Positions 32,501 to 43,400 of a DNA stretch of 64,000 nt are shown piece by piece (position 1 is the stretch's first letter; each line of letters begins with the position of its first letter). The notes beneath the pieces were generated by a model, which did not search any database, had not been told where the DNA came from, and saw nothing but the letters and a program-made list of their open reading frames with translations. The translations under genes and the position numbers were made by a program. Source of the stretch: Anseranas semipalmata (Eukaryota > Chordata > Aves > Anseriformes > Anseranatidae); NCBI GenBank assembly GCA_013399115.1, contig VXAA01007212.1, positions 517,476-581,475 of the forward strand. The letters are read 5' to 3'.

Positions 32501-35500
32501 GTTAGTATCGTTTATGGTGACCTTTTATCAATTCTGTAAGAGAATTCACTGCTGGTTCCTGTGACAGAAGAAATCCAGGAACAGGAAGAGAAAAGATAGG
32601 TTCTGAAGTCTTTACCATCCAACACTCAAATAATAAGTATCATTAAGGTTCATGTGCTTGTCTGCTTAAATGCTTATACTGATAAAATCCTTATGATTAG
32701 CTGAAGACCAAAAAATTATGGGCATAAATTATTCAAACCCATTCAGATTTTTGAAGCAACTTACTGCTATTGTAGATCCATTCTTTCCAACCCCTCCACC
32801 AAAGATGACACGGAAGTAATTGAAAAAAGAAAGCGCTGTTCCACACAGTATGCCAAAAACTGCAAAGAACTTCAGTTCTAAGCCTACGAAATGGACCTTA
32901 GCAGGAAAACAAGAGAAAGATGGTAAAGGTCAACAATAACAGCTTTTTTTTTTCCCCCCTAAGAAAAGAAGTGATTAAAAAAAAGCTACTGACACCTGAT
33001 AAGCAATTAGTTTATTTGAATTATTGCTTTCCTGGGAACAAGCTCAGGAAGACAGTGTTTGGAATTTGTTTCCTTACTAAGGAGACATCAAATTTGGGAA
33101 TGTTTAAACTCAACTTTTGAGTATTTAAGTTCCGGTCTTGAAGTTGAGCTAGATTTTGCTCTGTGTCTCCTTACAATGTTCTTCAAATATTTTTACTACA
33201 TAAGCAAAAACTTGACACAGAATACTGCCTGACCAGGAGGACATGGGAGGGGCGGGAAGGACAGTTCCTGCCATTTTAGTGGGTAAAACAATACTGAGCC
33301 ACAGGAAACACAACACCATCTGCCTGCTTTGTGTTTTGATACATGTTGTTTGTATGCTGTATCTTTGCATTTAGGATAGTCTGCAGATAAAAAATTTAGT
33401 TAAACAGTTACCTTTCAGAATTAATTGCAGTTTCAAGGAAACTTCCAAAGGCAGCAGAGGATTAAAAAAAAAAGTAGCAATAAATTGAAACCATTGATTA
33501 TTTTTTTGAATATAGACTGCTTTGAGATACAGCATAACTACCACAGATTTTACTGCTGAAGAAGAAACAATCATAATTCACAAGTGTTTAAATTTTAAAT
33601 GTACCTACTTTGTTTTGCAACACAAAAATATGCTGTTTGAAAACAGAGCAAAAGCAGGATGAAGGAAACAAAGTTCAGCTAAACATTTCCTAATTACTGA
33701 GTAAACTGGTGAACTAATTTGAATTAGTTGGTGGTTTATATTTAGATCAATTTTCATAGGTTATCAACACCATGGCATTGTCTCAGCTCTTCCATGTCTT
33801 ATGACCAATCAGAACTATATACTTCTAAGTAAAGATACTACAAAGGATGAAGATGTTAGTCTCATATACTTTCGATGCATACTGAAGTGCATCTTTAAAG
33901 ATCAGAATAAAAACCAGACAGAAAACATTTTTTTTTCCTGTTTTGGACAGAAAATTATTTAAATATAGGTATTTACATTTATGTCAGCTCTGACATAACC
34001 CATTAGAAATCAGTACATCTTCATTGACATGTAAATCTGGATTACTTCATCCCATAGTTTTGTTACATTAAAGCATCTAATCTTTCAATTTTAAAACAAA
34101 GCATCCTACAAATCATTTAACTGAACACAAATGTCTGTCTTACAATAAAATGCACAAAAGAAAACTAACAAAAAATGTGTTAAAGCTTAAGTACAAACAG
34201 AACATTAATGGATGATCGGAAGTTTATACATGGCAGATGGGGTCTTTTTTCCTCTATGTAGCTCTAAATTTGTGCATAGGAAGTCACACCGTTACATCTA
34301 AGTTAACTACAACGTAAATATAACCTATATTTGTATGTGAAGCCAAAACAGAACATTAGAGAACTAGAAGGGGGTGGTCGTACTTGCACAGGATAGCTTC
34401 ACATACCATAGGGACTGGGAACACTTAACAGGAGCTACATAGTCCACAGGAACACTGAATGCTTTATATATTTACCTTATAGTCCCATATTTCTGTTCCA
34501 CCAAATGCAGATATCAAAAGCAGCAGCGTTATGGCTATCTGAACTTCAGTTACATCAACTCTAGGAAAGAAAAAAAAATAATGGAGATTTAGTTAAAAGA
34601 AAGGTTCTGTTTGCTTTAAATGTAGGGGAGTGGGGGCAGGGAGAACAGAGATCAAAACCCAGTTACTTCAAATTACCCCCTCAAGCCATGAAATGCATAC
34701 AGAATATAATTTTCCTTGACTGAAAAAAGATACTCTATCTGGAGGCACACATTTAGTTAACCTTTAAAATTAAACCTATAAGCCTCATCTACGGCAAGCT
34801 AAATGTAATTTTAATAAGGGACAAAGTGTTTAATGAATACATTGTTAACTATTTCAGAATTTGGAATAAATCTACAGACTTGTGTAAGTAACAAATCAAA
34901 GCTAAATGTTAAGGCAAGCTCATAGTAAACACAATCAAACATTTCCATTAATAGTGTATCATACAGAAGTAGGAATCATGAAGAACAGAATGGGAGAGAA
35001 GGGATTTCTTTAAGCCACTGTATCACGAAAACTTGACAGATACAGCCTGCAAAACATAAGGGCAGTATTTTGAGGACTGAGCTAGTGGATAGCTGAGCAT
35101 TTGTCCTGTTTCAGAGGACATAATTGATACGTTGCTTTTTTCCGTAAAACATTTTATAAAACAGGTGGCCTTGTGTGCCTTCTAGACTCTGCACACCACC
35201 TTTTTGGGTGGAAAAAAGCAGCACAGCACAGGCTTATCAGAAAGAATCAATACTTTCCATAAGCTTTCAAATAATGAAAAGTACATATCTAGTGTACTGC
35301 TTATGCTAGTGAAGGTTTTGAGACAGGTTCCAGATCTTTGTACTGAACTTACTAGCAAGCAGTGACAAGGGGTGTTTAAAATATGAGATTTCCTTAAGCA
35401 GTTAGGACACATTTGCTATTTTGAAGTATCGTGACCAAAGTCAACGTGTATCATTCCTTGCTTAGCACGGGAACTGTTTGTGCAAAATGGTGTATTTTTA

Positions 35501-38500
35501 AAAGGAGATAGGAGTCAGCTCTTGGCCAGTGGAAAACATTTATCTGATCTTGATACCTACAGTAACATTAAACTTTTATATGAAAGATAGTGATAAAATA
35601 TGAGAAGTTTCATCGCAAGTTTCAGACTCTTAGTCTTAGAAGAGCCAGTGTTTAAGTCACAACTAGATGACACGCTGAGGTGCTTGTCACTGCTCAAAGC
35701 TGTAAGAACAGGCAGTCCTCTCCCTCCCATGCCATTCTGCTCCTTGCTTCTCCCAGGCTGTAAGGTGAACCAATTTGGCTTGCAAGCCTCATGCAAGTTT
35801 TTATTTTCTGCCTGTTTAGTGAATTGGCTCCAAGTCAAGTGCCATGACCGTGCAAGGGGAAAATGGGACAGTGCTGCTGGGAGCGGGCCTTTTCCTCTAC
35901 CAGGGATGAAATGTCACATCTGCTCAGTTACTGCTGTAGATGCCCACTGAACTTGTCTGTTAAGTCACACACAAACACGTTCAGATGCAAATTCAAGTGT
36001 TCAGACTTTGTGCTCTGTACAATTAAAACCTAGATTTCTGAGCTGTACTGCATTTTTCGTTGTTGGAGGGGAAGGAGGCTTGAACTCCAAGTTGAGCCAT
36101 CGTATGTGCCAAAGTTTAGTACTTAATATTACAGAGGCTCACACAGTTGGTTGCAACACAGCCCAAATCAAAGCCCAAAGATTTTACCAGGCGCTGCAGT
36201 ATTCTATATAGCCCGACAGTGGCATAGTACCCAGCTGCTCTGATCCTTCCTGGCGATCAGTGCTGAGACTCTCACCTGTCATTTGACTTCCAAAATTAAA
36301 TGCCACTAATTCAGGAACAGCAGTGAAAGCCTCCATCCATATTATGTATTATCGTAGTTAGAGCAGTATACTATTGCCTTTATTTAGACTCACCTCTATG
36401 CTAAAGAGAGAAAATTGCAAGCTTTGAAAAAAATCTGATTTACTTTCACTAAACAGAAATAAGTTATATCTTGGAGAAAAGTTGTGTCTGATCAACTTCA
36501 AACAAGAAACATGGGACACCAGACCATTCCAAACTGCTCGTACCATGCATTATCACTGTATTTATGCAGAAGCCACTAAGTTTTTGGTGAAGAAGCTTTA
36601 CATAGTACGGGAGCCACAGTGCCTTCCTGACATAGGGAAATCATTCTCACATTTTCTGCAAGAACAGAAGGCACAGAAAAGCAATCATCTGTACAAAATC
36701 CCTGAGCTTACAGCATAGTCCATTTCCATGGCAGTCCACTGTCACATACAGAAGTTATCCTCTTTCACCCATCACTCTAAAGCATCTATTTTTGTCTACA
36801 GCACAAGATATCCTTAAAAAAAAAAGCAGGATGGGTAAGCAGGTACAAGAGTTACAGTCTGTGTGGTAAAATGCATCATCAGCAAGTAAAAAGATCTCAA
36901 CATTACTGCAGAGACAGCTTGCTTTTGAGACAGACACCAAACAGCATGCAAAGAGAGCTGACCATCAGCCTGTGTGACCAGTGATGCTCTGATTTGCTAA
37001 GATGCTTCTTGCAGGACAGAGCTAACAGGTATCTTAAACACGTGACTGGGATTAGCAGGACAGCCTTCATCTATCACATATTTCAAATACTGTTGCTAAG
37101 GACATCACTTTCCTCTTTTCAGAAATCACTACTAAAGTGCAGCTCATTGTTTGAAGGCAGCAAAGGACCATGCTAGGCACCACCACAGCTACAGGAGGGT
37201 ACAGCATTCCCCACACAATTAGAAGTTAAATTGAAATTGTTATCTTTTACATGATTGTCCATGACCCCCCTCCTACAATTTAGTGAGAACAGACTCAGTT
37301 TCCACAAAGTCATGAACAGCATCACAGAAATCACTAGAACTGTGATCTAACACAAAACCTCAAGGACATCAAAGCCAATAGGAGCCAGATTAAAAGCAAA
37401 ACCCCCAAATAAACCTGGGGTAATTCTTCAAGCAGTGGCACAGCTCTGTGGAACTCCTTGCCTAGGGATGTGCTGGATGCAGAGTTTGTTCAAAGGAAAC
37501 TGAACATGTTTATAGAAGAGAAATATATTATCAGGAAAGTTTCTCTAAAAATGCATATGGTTCAGAGTCCCCTGGGCTGAAACTGTTCCATGGCAGGGAG
37601 ATTATGAAGGGAGGTACCACAGATGCTTGCTCTGTTCCTATTCCTACACAGGGCACTTGTTTACACTGTGGGCAAGACAACTGTGGCCTGCATGGTGCTT
37701 GTATGGGTCCCATGAACAAATCCGCAGACAAGAGCCAAATGCATGCAAACAAAGCATATATAGCTAAAATCAGCTGCTAAAAGAACAGAGTCCTCCACAC
37801 AGTATAACACAGTTTTAATGTTTTTGCCAGGTAAAACCCAAGTCTGCTAGGGCAGAGGGGAGACGAGGAAGCAGGTGATAGGAATAGAGAGCAGGGGAAA
37901 AAAGAAAAAAAGAACAAGAAGAAATGGAAATCAAGTAGCTAGCAGCCTCAGACATTGTCACATGTAGTTCTAAAGATACCTACTTACTTTCCAAACCTTA
38001 ATATGCCTGATACATATGTCTGCCAGTGAGCAGAATAGAACATGAACAGTCCCACAAAACAACAGAAAAACAACCAGTCAGGATTTGTTCCTAGTCGGAT
38101 TGCTATGCAGGATCCAAGGACAACAAAAACTGAAAAGCAGAAATGAACATGTTAGTCATATACCCTCTTTGCTTGCAGTTAAGAGAAATTAAATCACAAG
38201 GCATTTTACATCACTATAACAAAGTAATTTTATGACCGATACTTTTATATAGCTAACATCAGGGGCAGTCCTGGTGGGAGAGACCCAAACACAGGACTCC
38301 TCCTCTTCCAAGCGAGGGCCACACCTTCTAGCCCACTGTGGTCATTCTCTTTGGGCTTTGTCATCTCGTCCTCTTTAGGACACAGACACAGCTCCAACAG
38401 AAGGGCCCAGCTCAGAGAGACTGGTAGTTAACACTTGGCTGGGAATTGAGGAGTAAAGAACGTACCAACTCCCCAGGCAAATGGTTTGGCCATTAAGGTG

Positions 38501-39307
38501 TCATAGAAGTGACAGTATTGCCACCAACAGCAGCTAGATTATGGAAAGTAAAACTGAGCAAGGCTTACTTTTTCAGGACTCCAAATCAACTTTTTTAAAA
38601 CTTATTCTTATAAGGAACATAAATTATCCTCCTAACCACCAGGCTGGATGCCCGACCACCCAAATGATATTTTGGCACCTCTTACCTAAAGCAGAACTCT
38701 TAGTTTCGTGTGCCAACATCAGCCTTTAGGTACTTAAAATCCTTTAGTGGGTATCACTTGTGCCCTTCTGGAAAGCACAGGCTACACATATAATGAAATC
38801 TCCAGCCATGCTCTTACTGAATATGTTGTTCATCATCTAGCTCATTCAAAGTACATGAAGATGTACAACAAATAAGAGCAGACTGCATATTACCCAACAC
38901 CTACTAAAAGTACTTCTGAAATATCCTCCCTGATACTGGTCAGGGATGCAAAGGCCAGGGGCAGCCCTGGCTGCAGTGACCAGGAGATGGTGGAGTTACC
39001 CAAAGAGAAGGGAACAAGCTGGTCCTGCTCTGAGCAGGGATTTGGGCTAGACAATCTCCAGAGGTTCCTTTCAATTTCAACAAATCTGGGATTAGTCAGC
39101 TCCTCTTGAAAACAGGTACATTTAGAAAACTAGGATGGGTAACAGTAGGTTAAGGCTACCTGTGGAAATAGAGTCGCAACCATGATCAAAGAGTTCTCCT
39201 AGAGGAGAACTACTGTTTGTTCTTCTGGCTTGCTTCCCATCAATGGCATCCAGAGACTGGTAGATAAAAAGTCCTAATGCACCCAGGATGTATGCCCAAA
39301 AAGGTGC
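29396..39307 (-). CDS. CHPT1: CHPT1, diacylglycerol cholinephosphotransferase (coding exons 2-8; first exon missing)
   Basis: CHPT1 is a multi-pass Golgi enzyme that makes phosphatidylcholine from CDP-choline and diacylglycerol, the last step of the Kennedy pathway. Seven minus-strand exons were read: 39160-39307, 37988-38129, 34476-34560, 32765-32896, 32195-32353, 30002-30127 and 29396-29527. They total 924 nt, giving 307 residues plus TGA. The first holds the CDP-alcohol phosphotransferase motif DGx2ARx8Gx3Dx3D with all key residues. Later exons carry several hydrophobic spans. The human protein has about 91 residues before this point. That first exon was not found upstream and probably lies in the N run at 48493-49000 inside the CpG island. 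CHPT1 is preferred over the paralogue CEPT1 because of the neighbours and the sequence match. Confidence 0.95.
29532..29551. repeat. A20/T20 homopolymer serving as CHPT1 polypyrimidine tract
   Basis: Twenty A on the plus strand (T20 in the sense of CHPT1) end four bases before the last exon acceptor, so the homopolymer forms most of the splice polypyrimidine tract. Confidence 0.95.
30002..30127 (-). CDS. CHPT1: CHPT1 exon 7
   Basis: This 126-nt phase 0/0 exon runs from taaatag to gtaagc. It encodes [19 protein letters not shown] and [19 protein letters not shown], which is almost unchanged from mammals. Confidence 0.96.
32195..32353 (-). CDS. CHPT1: CHPT1 exon 6
   Basis: This 159-nt phase 0/0 exon runs from tatttcag to gtaagg. 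It encodes [19 protein letters not shown], a basic loop VIYKKS and [18 protein letters not shown], with two membrane spans. Confidence 0.96.
32765..32896 (-). CDS. CHPT1: CHPT1 exon 5
   Basis: This 132-nt phase 0/0 exon runs from tgctaag to gtaagt. It encodes [19 protein letters not shown], a second hydrophobic stretch (TALSFFNYF) and [13 protein letters not shown]. The glycine-rich end is typical of the choline/ethanolamine phosphotransferases. Confidence 0.95.
34476..34560 (-). CDS. CHPT1: CHPT1 exon 4
   Basis: This 85-nt exon runs from tttcctag to gtaaat. It encodes [19 protein letters not shown] and GGTEIWDYK, ending in phase 0. It contains one membrane span. Confidence 0.95.
37405..37740 (+). 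mobile_element. Ancient CR1-like LINE remnant
   Basis: The block tggaactccttgcctagggatgtgctggatgcagag and the following ttcaaaggaaactgaacatgtttatagaagaga match the 3' region of old amniote CR1/L3-type elements. The segment that follows is only loosely similar. It lies in the CHPT1 intron between exons 3 and 4. Confidence 0.55.
37988..38129 (-). CDS. CHPT1: CHPT1 exon 3
   Basis: This 142-nt exon lies between tgcttttcag and gtaagt. It encodes [19 protein letters not shown], a hydrophobic stretch [13 protein letters not shown] and [15 protein letters not shown], the last closely matching the human protein. Confidence 0.96.
38940..39095 (+). mobile_element. Old CR1 3' end
   Basis: The stretch ggtcctgctctgagcagggatttgggctagacaatctccagaggttcctttcaa is a CR1 3' end in plus orientation. 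The terminal repeats are decayed. It lies just below CHPT1 exon 2, within the next intron. Confidence 0.75.
39160..39307 (-). CDS. CHPT1: CHPT1 exon 2 (catalytic motif)
   Basis: This 148-nt exon is entered in phase 0 after ctctttcag and ends at ACAG before gtagcc. It encodes [18 protein letters not shown] and then the metal-binding motif with DG, KQ, AR, a following G and two D residues ([10 protein letters not shown] ... [10 protein letters not shown]). All aspartates needed for CDP-alcohol phosphotransfer are present. Confidence 0.96.
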
Positions 39308-39837
39308 CTGAAAGAGATTCATATAAGAGGTCACTAGGCAGTTCCCAATTTCTTAGCCAATAATCTATTTCATCAAAGGTAAAATATTCTGCAGCACAAA
39401 ACTCTACTACAGTGTGCTGTTTGCTGCTGAGTTAATGGACAAATCAAATTCTGTGCTCTAGTCTCTGCGTGAGTTGTAGTAACTACGATAATGAACTATT
39501 CCAGGTACACCAGGGAAACAGAGGTCCTACTTTTATTTTAAAAAACAAAACAAAACTTTAGCGTCTCTTCTTATTTTTACACCTTAAAACTGCAGTATTT
39601 CTATTATTATTATTGTATTCTTTGTGCTGAAAATTGTTATGTAAGTGAAACTAATTGTAAAAAAGAAATTAGTGGTAAGGCACTTATGAACGTTCTCAGC
39701 AGTTCACACGATAGATACTTAGATCATTTGCTCAGATTTGCAACGTGTAGGTATTACAACCCATTACAGTTTACTAAATAAAATACTTCAGCTCTTACAG
39801 AAGGAGTTTTTTTCCAGCATACAAAACCTGACTATAT

Positions 39838-40400
39838 ATCACAGAATCACAGAATGTTAGGGATTGGAAGGGACCTTGAAAGATCATCTAGTCCAATCCC
39901 CCTGCCGGAGCAGGAACACCTAGATCAGGTCGCACAGGAACACATCCAGGTGGGTTTTGAAAGTCTCTAGAGAAGGAGACTCCACAACCTCTCTGGGTAG
40001 CCTGTTCCAGTGCTCCGTCACCCTCACCGTGAAGAAATTTCTTATATTTAAGCAGAACCTCCTGTGTTCCAGCTTGTACCCATTGCCCCCTGTCTTATCG
40101 TTGGATGCCAAGGAGAAGAGCCTGGCTCCATCCTCCTGACACCCATCCTTTACATATTTATAAACATTAATGAGGTCACCCCTCAGTCTCCTCTTCTCCA
40201 AGCTAAAGAGACCCAGCTCCCCCAGCCTCTCCTCGTAAGGGAGATGCTCCACTCCCTTAATCATCTTTGTGGCTCTGTGCTGGGCTCTCTCAAGCAGTTC
40301 CCTGTCCCTCTTGAACTGAGGGGCCCAGAACTGGACACAATATTCCAGATGCATTTTGGAAATTAGATTGAAGAAATTAAACCAGTCACTAAACATGAAG
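39838..40400 (-). mobile_element. CR1 LINE 3' end with uninterrupted reverse-transcriptase C-terminus
   Basis: The plus strand begins with tcacagaatcacagaatgttagggattggaagggacc, the reverse complement of a CR1 3' tail. Reading the minus strand, an open frame of 158 codons (39920-40396) encodes the C-terminal part of the CR1 reverse transcriptase, with blocks such as [25 protein letters not shown] and [11 protein letters not shown]. It stops shortly before the element tail. The absence of frame breaks makes this the youngest CR1 in the window. It is 5'-truncated and lies in the large first intron of CHPT1. Confidence 0.93.
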
Positions 40401-43400
40401 GAGCAACTATCTAGTTAATATTGACTAGCAGAGTCTCAAAACAAACTGTGATCAGCTATATTAACGCTATTAAGTACAGGTTGCATTTTTGCCTCAAGTG
40501 GATTCCAGCAGGATCCTTAACATTTAGAAGCGCTGTTCATGAAGAGAGCACCACACTTCGGTATAAATGTTGGAAATGCAACTTGCAGGTTAAATGAGTG
40601 AACAGCCACAGGCAGTCACAAAGCTGAATTCTTTTCCACTCCCAGGTACAAGGCTGGTGCTCTGGCTTTACACCTCTACAGTTCCTCTCCTGCAGTGCAA
40701 AGAGCCCAATATGATCACGTGTAGTTCCTAAGTCTAGTCAAGGCTATTAAGTAGACTTAGGCTACTGATCAATCTCTCAGTGAACTGAGGTTTGTCCATA
40801 CTCGCATGGACCCGGTGTCGCTGTTGGGGAAAAGGGAAAAACGAGAGCTGCCAAGCAATCTGCTGGAAGGGACAGGAGAAGGCAGCGGTAAGAATACAGA
40901 TGAGGTGAGCTGCCCCTCCAGATGTTTTTTTCTCATCATCACTATACTCCATGACTTTACTTAGAAAAAAAACTTATGCCTCAAATTACATTGATCACTA
41001 ATTATTTAAGACTTTCTCGGGTACCAAAGGCTGGCTAATACAATGTTGTCGTGTTTTTGTGATTCTAATATAGAAACAGTATTGTCAGCAAATTTATGGT
41101 TTTCCTGCTACCTGTTATTTGGATAATTTCATTAACTATACGTTCCTCCATTAAAAGTCAAAAAAGCTGGTCTGCTTCACCCAGCTTTGAAGCAACAGTC
41201 AGAGAATTAGGGACTTGAGTTATAGGTATGAAGTTTGGATTTGTATGTACACAGAAATCTAGAAGAGTTACAAAATTCTTCACAAAAAGATGGCCAGGCC
41301 ATCTTTCCCTAAGGAAACCAAGAAAGAATTGTAAGTCACAGATAATGTTGGAAGCCTTGAGCAGGTGAAAGACGATGAGTAGACAGTTCCATTCCAATTG
41401 ATATTTAACACAGAGGTATCAGACAAAAAAGAAACAAAAAAATCCAACAAAACACCAAAGATCACAGCATGGAAATTCAGGTCAGGCGATTACAGCAGTA
41501 TATGCTTGATGGTTACCAGTGGAATTAGTCAAGTTGTTCAGGTTTCTTCTCCCTTGTTAGTCTAGTTCAACGAGAAGTAATTTTGTTTTGGGGTAGGGTG
41601 CTAGAGCAGGGAGTGAGTCCTTAGCTGTCTTTTGAAAAAGTTTATCTCCTGTAATGAAGGGGCAAGGCAGAGCCTACCAACAGCAGGAGGAGGCCATTGC
41701 CCCAGTGGCTTAGTGAACACAGAGCTGTGTGGCGGAACAGAGCTCATGGGCCTTCAGCGGTGCAAGCTCACTTGGGCGCAGTTCTGCGGGGAGGCAGCGG
41801 CTACCTGATGGCTCCCAACCTTCCCAAAAGAGAGGGCTGTCTGCCACAGGTTAGGAGGTAGAAGCGCAGTTAGGACCCTGTTGAAGCTAAGATCATTTTA
41901 CTTGCGACATAATCGACATATTAAAGCTACCATGGCAGCTACACGGGCTTTTGCAGAATAACTTTGCTGTATGGAGCAAAATGGATGTTCTCAAACAAGC
42001 CAGCTCCTGACAGAGATTTCTGGAGGAAGCACCTATGAGCAGAAAGGCTAGGAGAAACCAAGAGTTCCATTGTAATAATTCCTTATAATAATTTTAAAGA
42101 CATTCCCAATTTTATCACCAATACTACTTTGAAATGCCACTGAGGTTGTTCACAGGGTTTTACGCAGCACCCCTTATTGTGACATACTTCTACAAGTCAC
42201 AAAAAGATAGCTTTAGATCTAGCTTTAGATCTATTGACGCGTGTCATGCTAATCCCAGGATCTGGGCAGAAAAAACAGGCCACACCTGGCAATTCTGCCC
42301 AGGCCACCACTGGTCTTCTGGATGCGTTAGGCTCAGATCACCAAGCAAGTCAAATGCCAGTGTCTGGGCAGGTTCCTGTTTAACTGGATCATTTCCATAA
42401 CTGAAACACCAGTCAGGAACAGAAACCTGTTGTGTCACATTTTTTATCATCAGCTGTAACGTTCTATGCCATATGCTTGGGATTATCACAGTCTTTTGAA
42501 AGGCAAGCTCCGTGAAATACAGCCTCGGTGCTAATGAAAACAGCAAGGCTGCACGCTGGTTACTTTAGTCAGTTTATGAAAAAGTTTCCGTAACTCCACA
42601 GCACATGATGTAAGAACTCTTGTTCATTTACCTTACTTTACCTCAAAAAAGCAAAGCAGCTTCAAGTCAAACCTGTCTGTTAGATCTTTTGGCAAAACAA
42701 CGGCTTTTGTCTATTTGCAAGTTCCACTGTAGGCATAAGCACCAAGACTACTGATCCAGGTCTGCTTGCCTTAGCTCCTGCTGGGACATACCAAAACAAC
42801 GAGCCCCCCAGACTCCAAAACTAGAACAATCCTCCTCAACAATCTGGAAAGAGGGGGAGAGTTTTCCTCCCCTTCCCAGTGAGGATAATCTCTATCCATT
42901 GACACCTGTAAGGATGTACCTGGATCCCTGCAGTTGCGGAGAGGGGAAGAAGATCCCATTAAAAGCAGGAAACCAGTATCTGAACTGCTAGAGGGCTTAG
43001 AAACACGATCTGGAGCATTTCATCCCCAGGCTGTCAGTTCAAATCGAACCCAAGGTGGCAATGGCCAAAGATCATTTTTATCAGCTATGCATTTAGCAGG
43101 TTAAATGAATGATCTCATTTTTAATCAGTAAAACAGAGTTTTCCAGATCACCAAAGGTACACAGAGGTTGCCAAAATTCTTGATAGCCACAGATTCTCTC
43201 CGCTGTCCACCCTCTCAACACGGCTACAGCTGCCATCTCCTCCGCCTTCTCACATGCCTGGCTCTCCACCCAGGGATGTCCCCGGCCGGCTTCCCACGCT
43301 GGACGCAAGCAGTTTGCAAATGAGAGAAGTGGGAGCATTTGAGAATGCTGATGTGGCTAACAGACTCGGCAGAAAGGTCAGGAGGCTCCCAATAATCATC

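Noticed and set aside
35557..35950. Overlapping frames of 93 and 116 codons on opposite strands in a CHPT1 intron
   Set aside because: There is no similarity to known domains and no splice context; it may be a slightly G+C-richer unclassified repeat.
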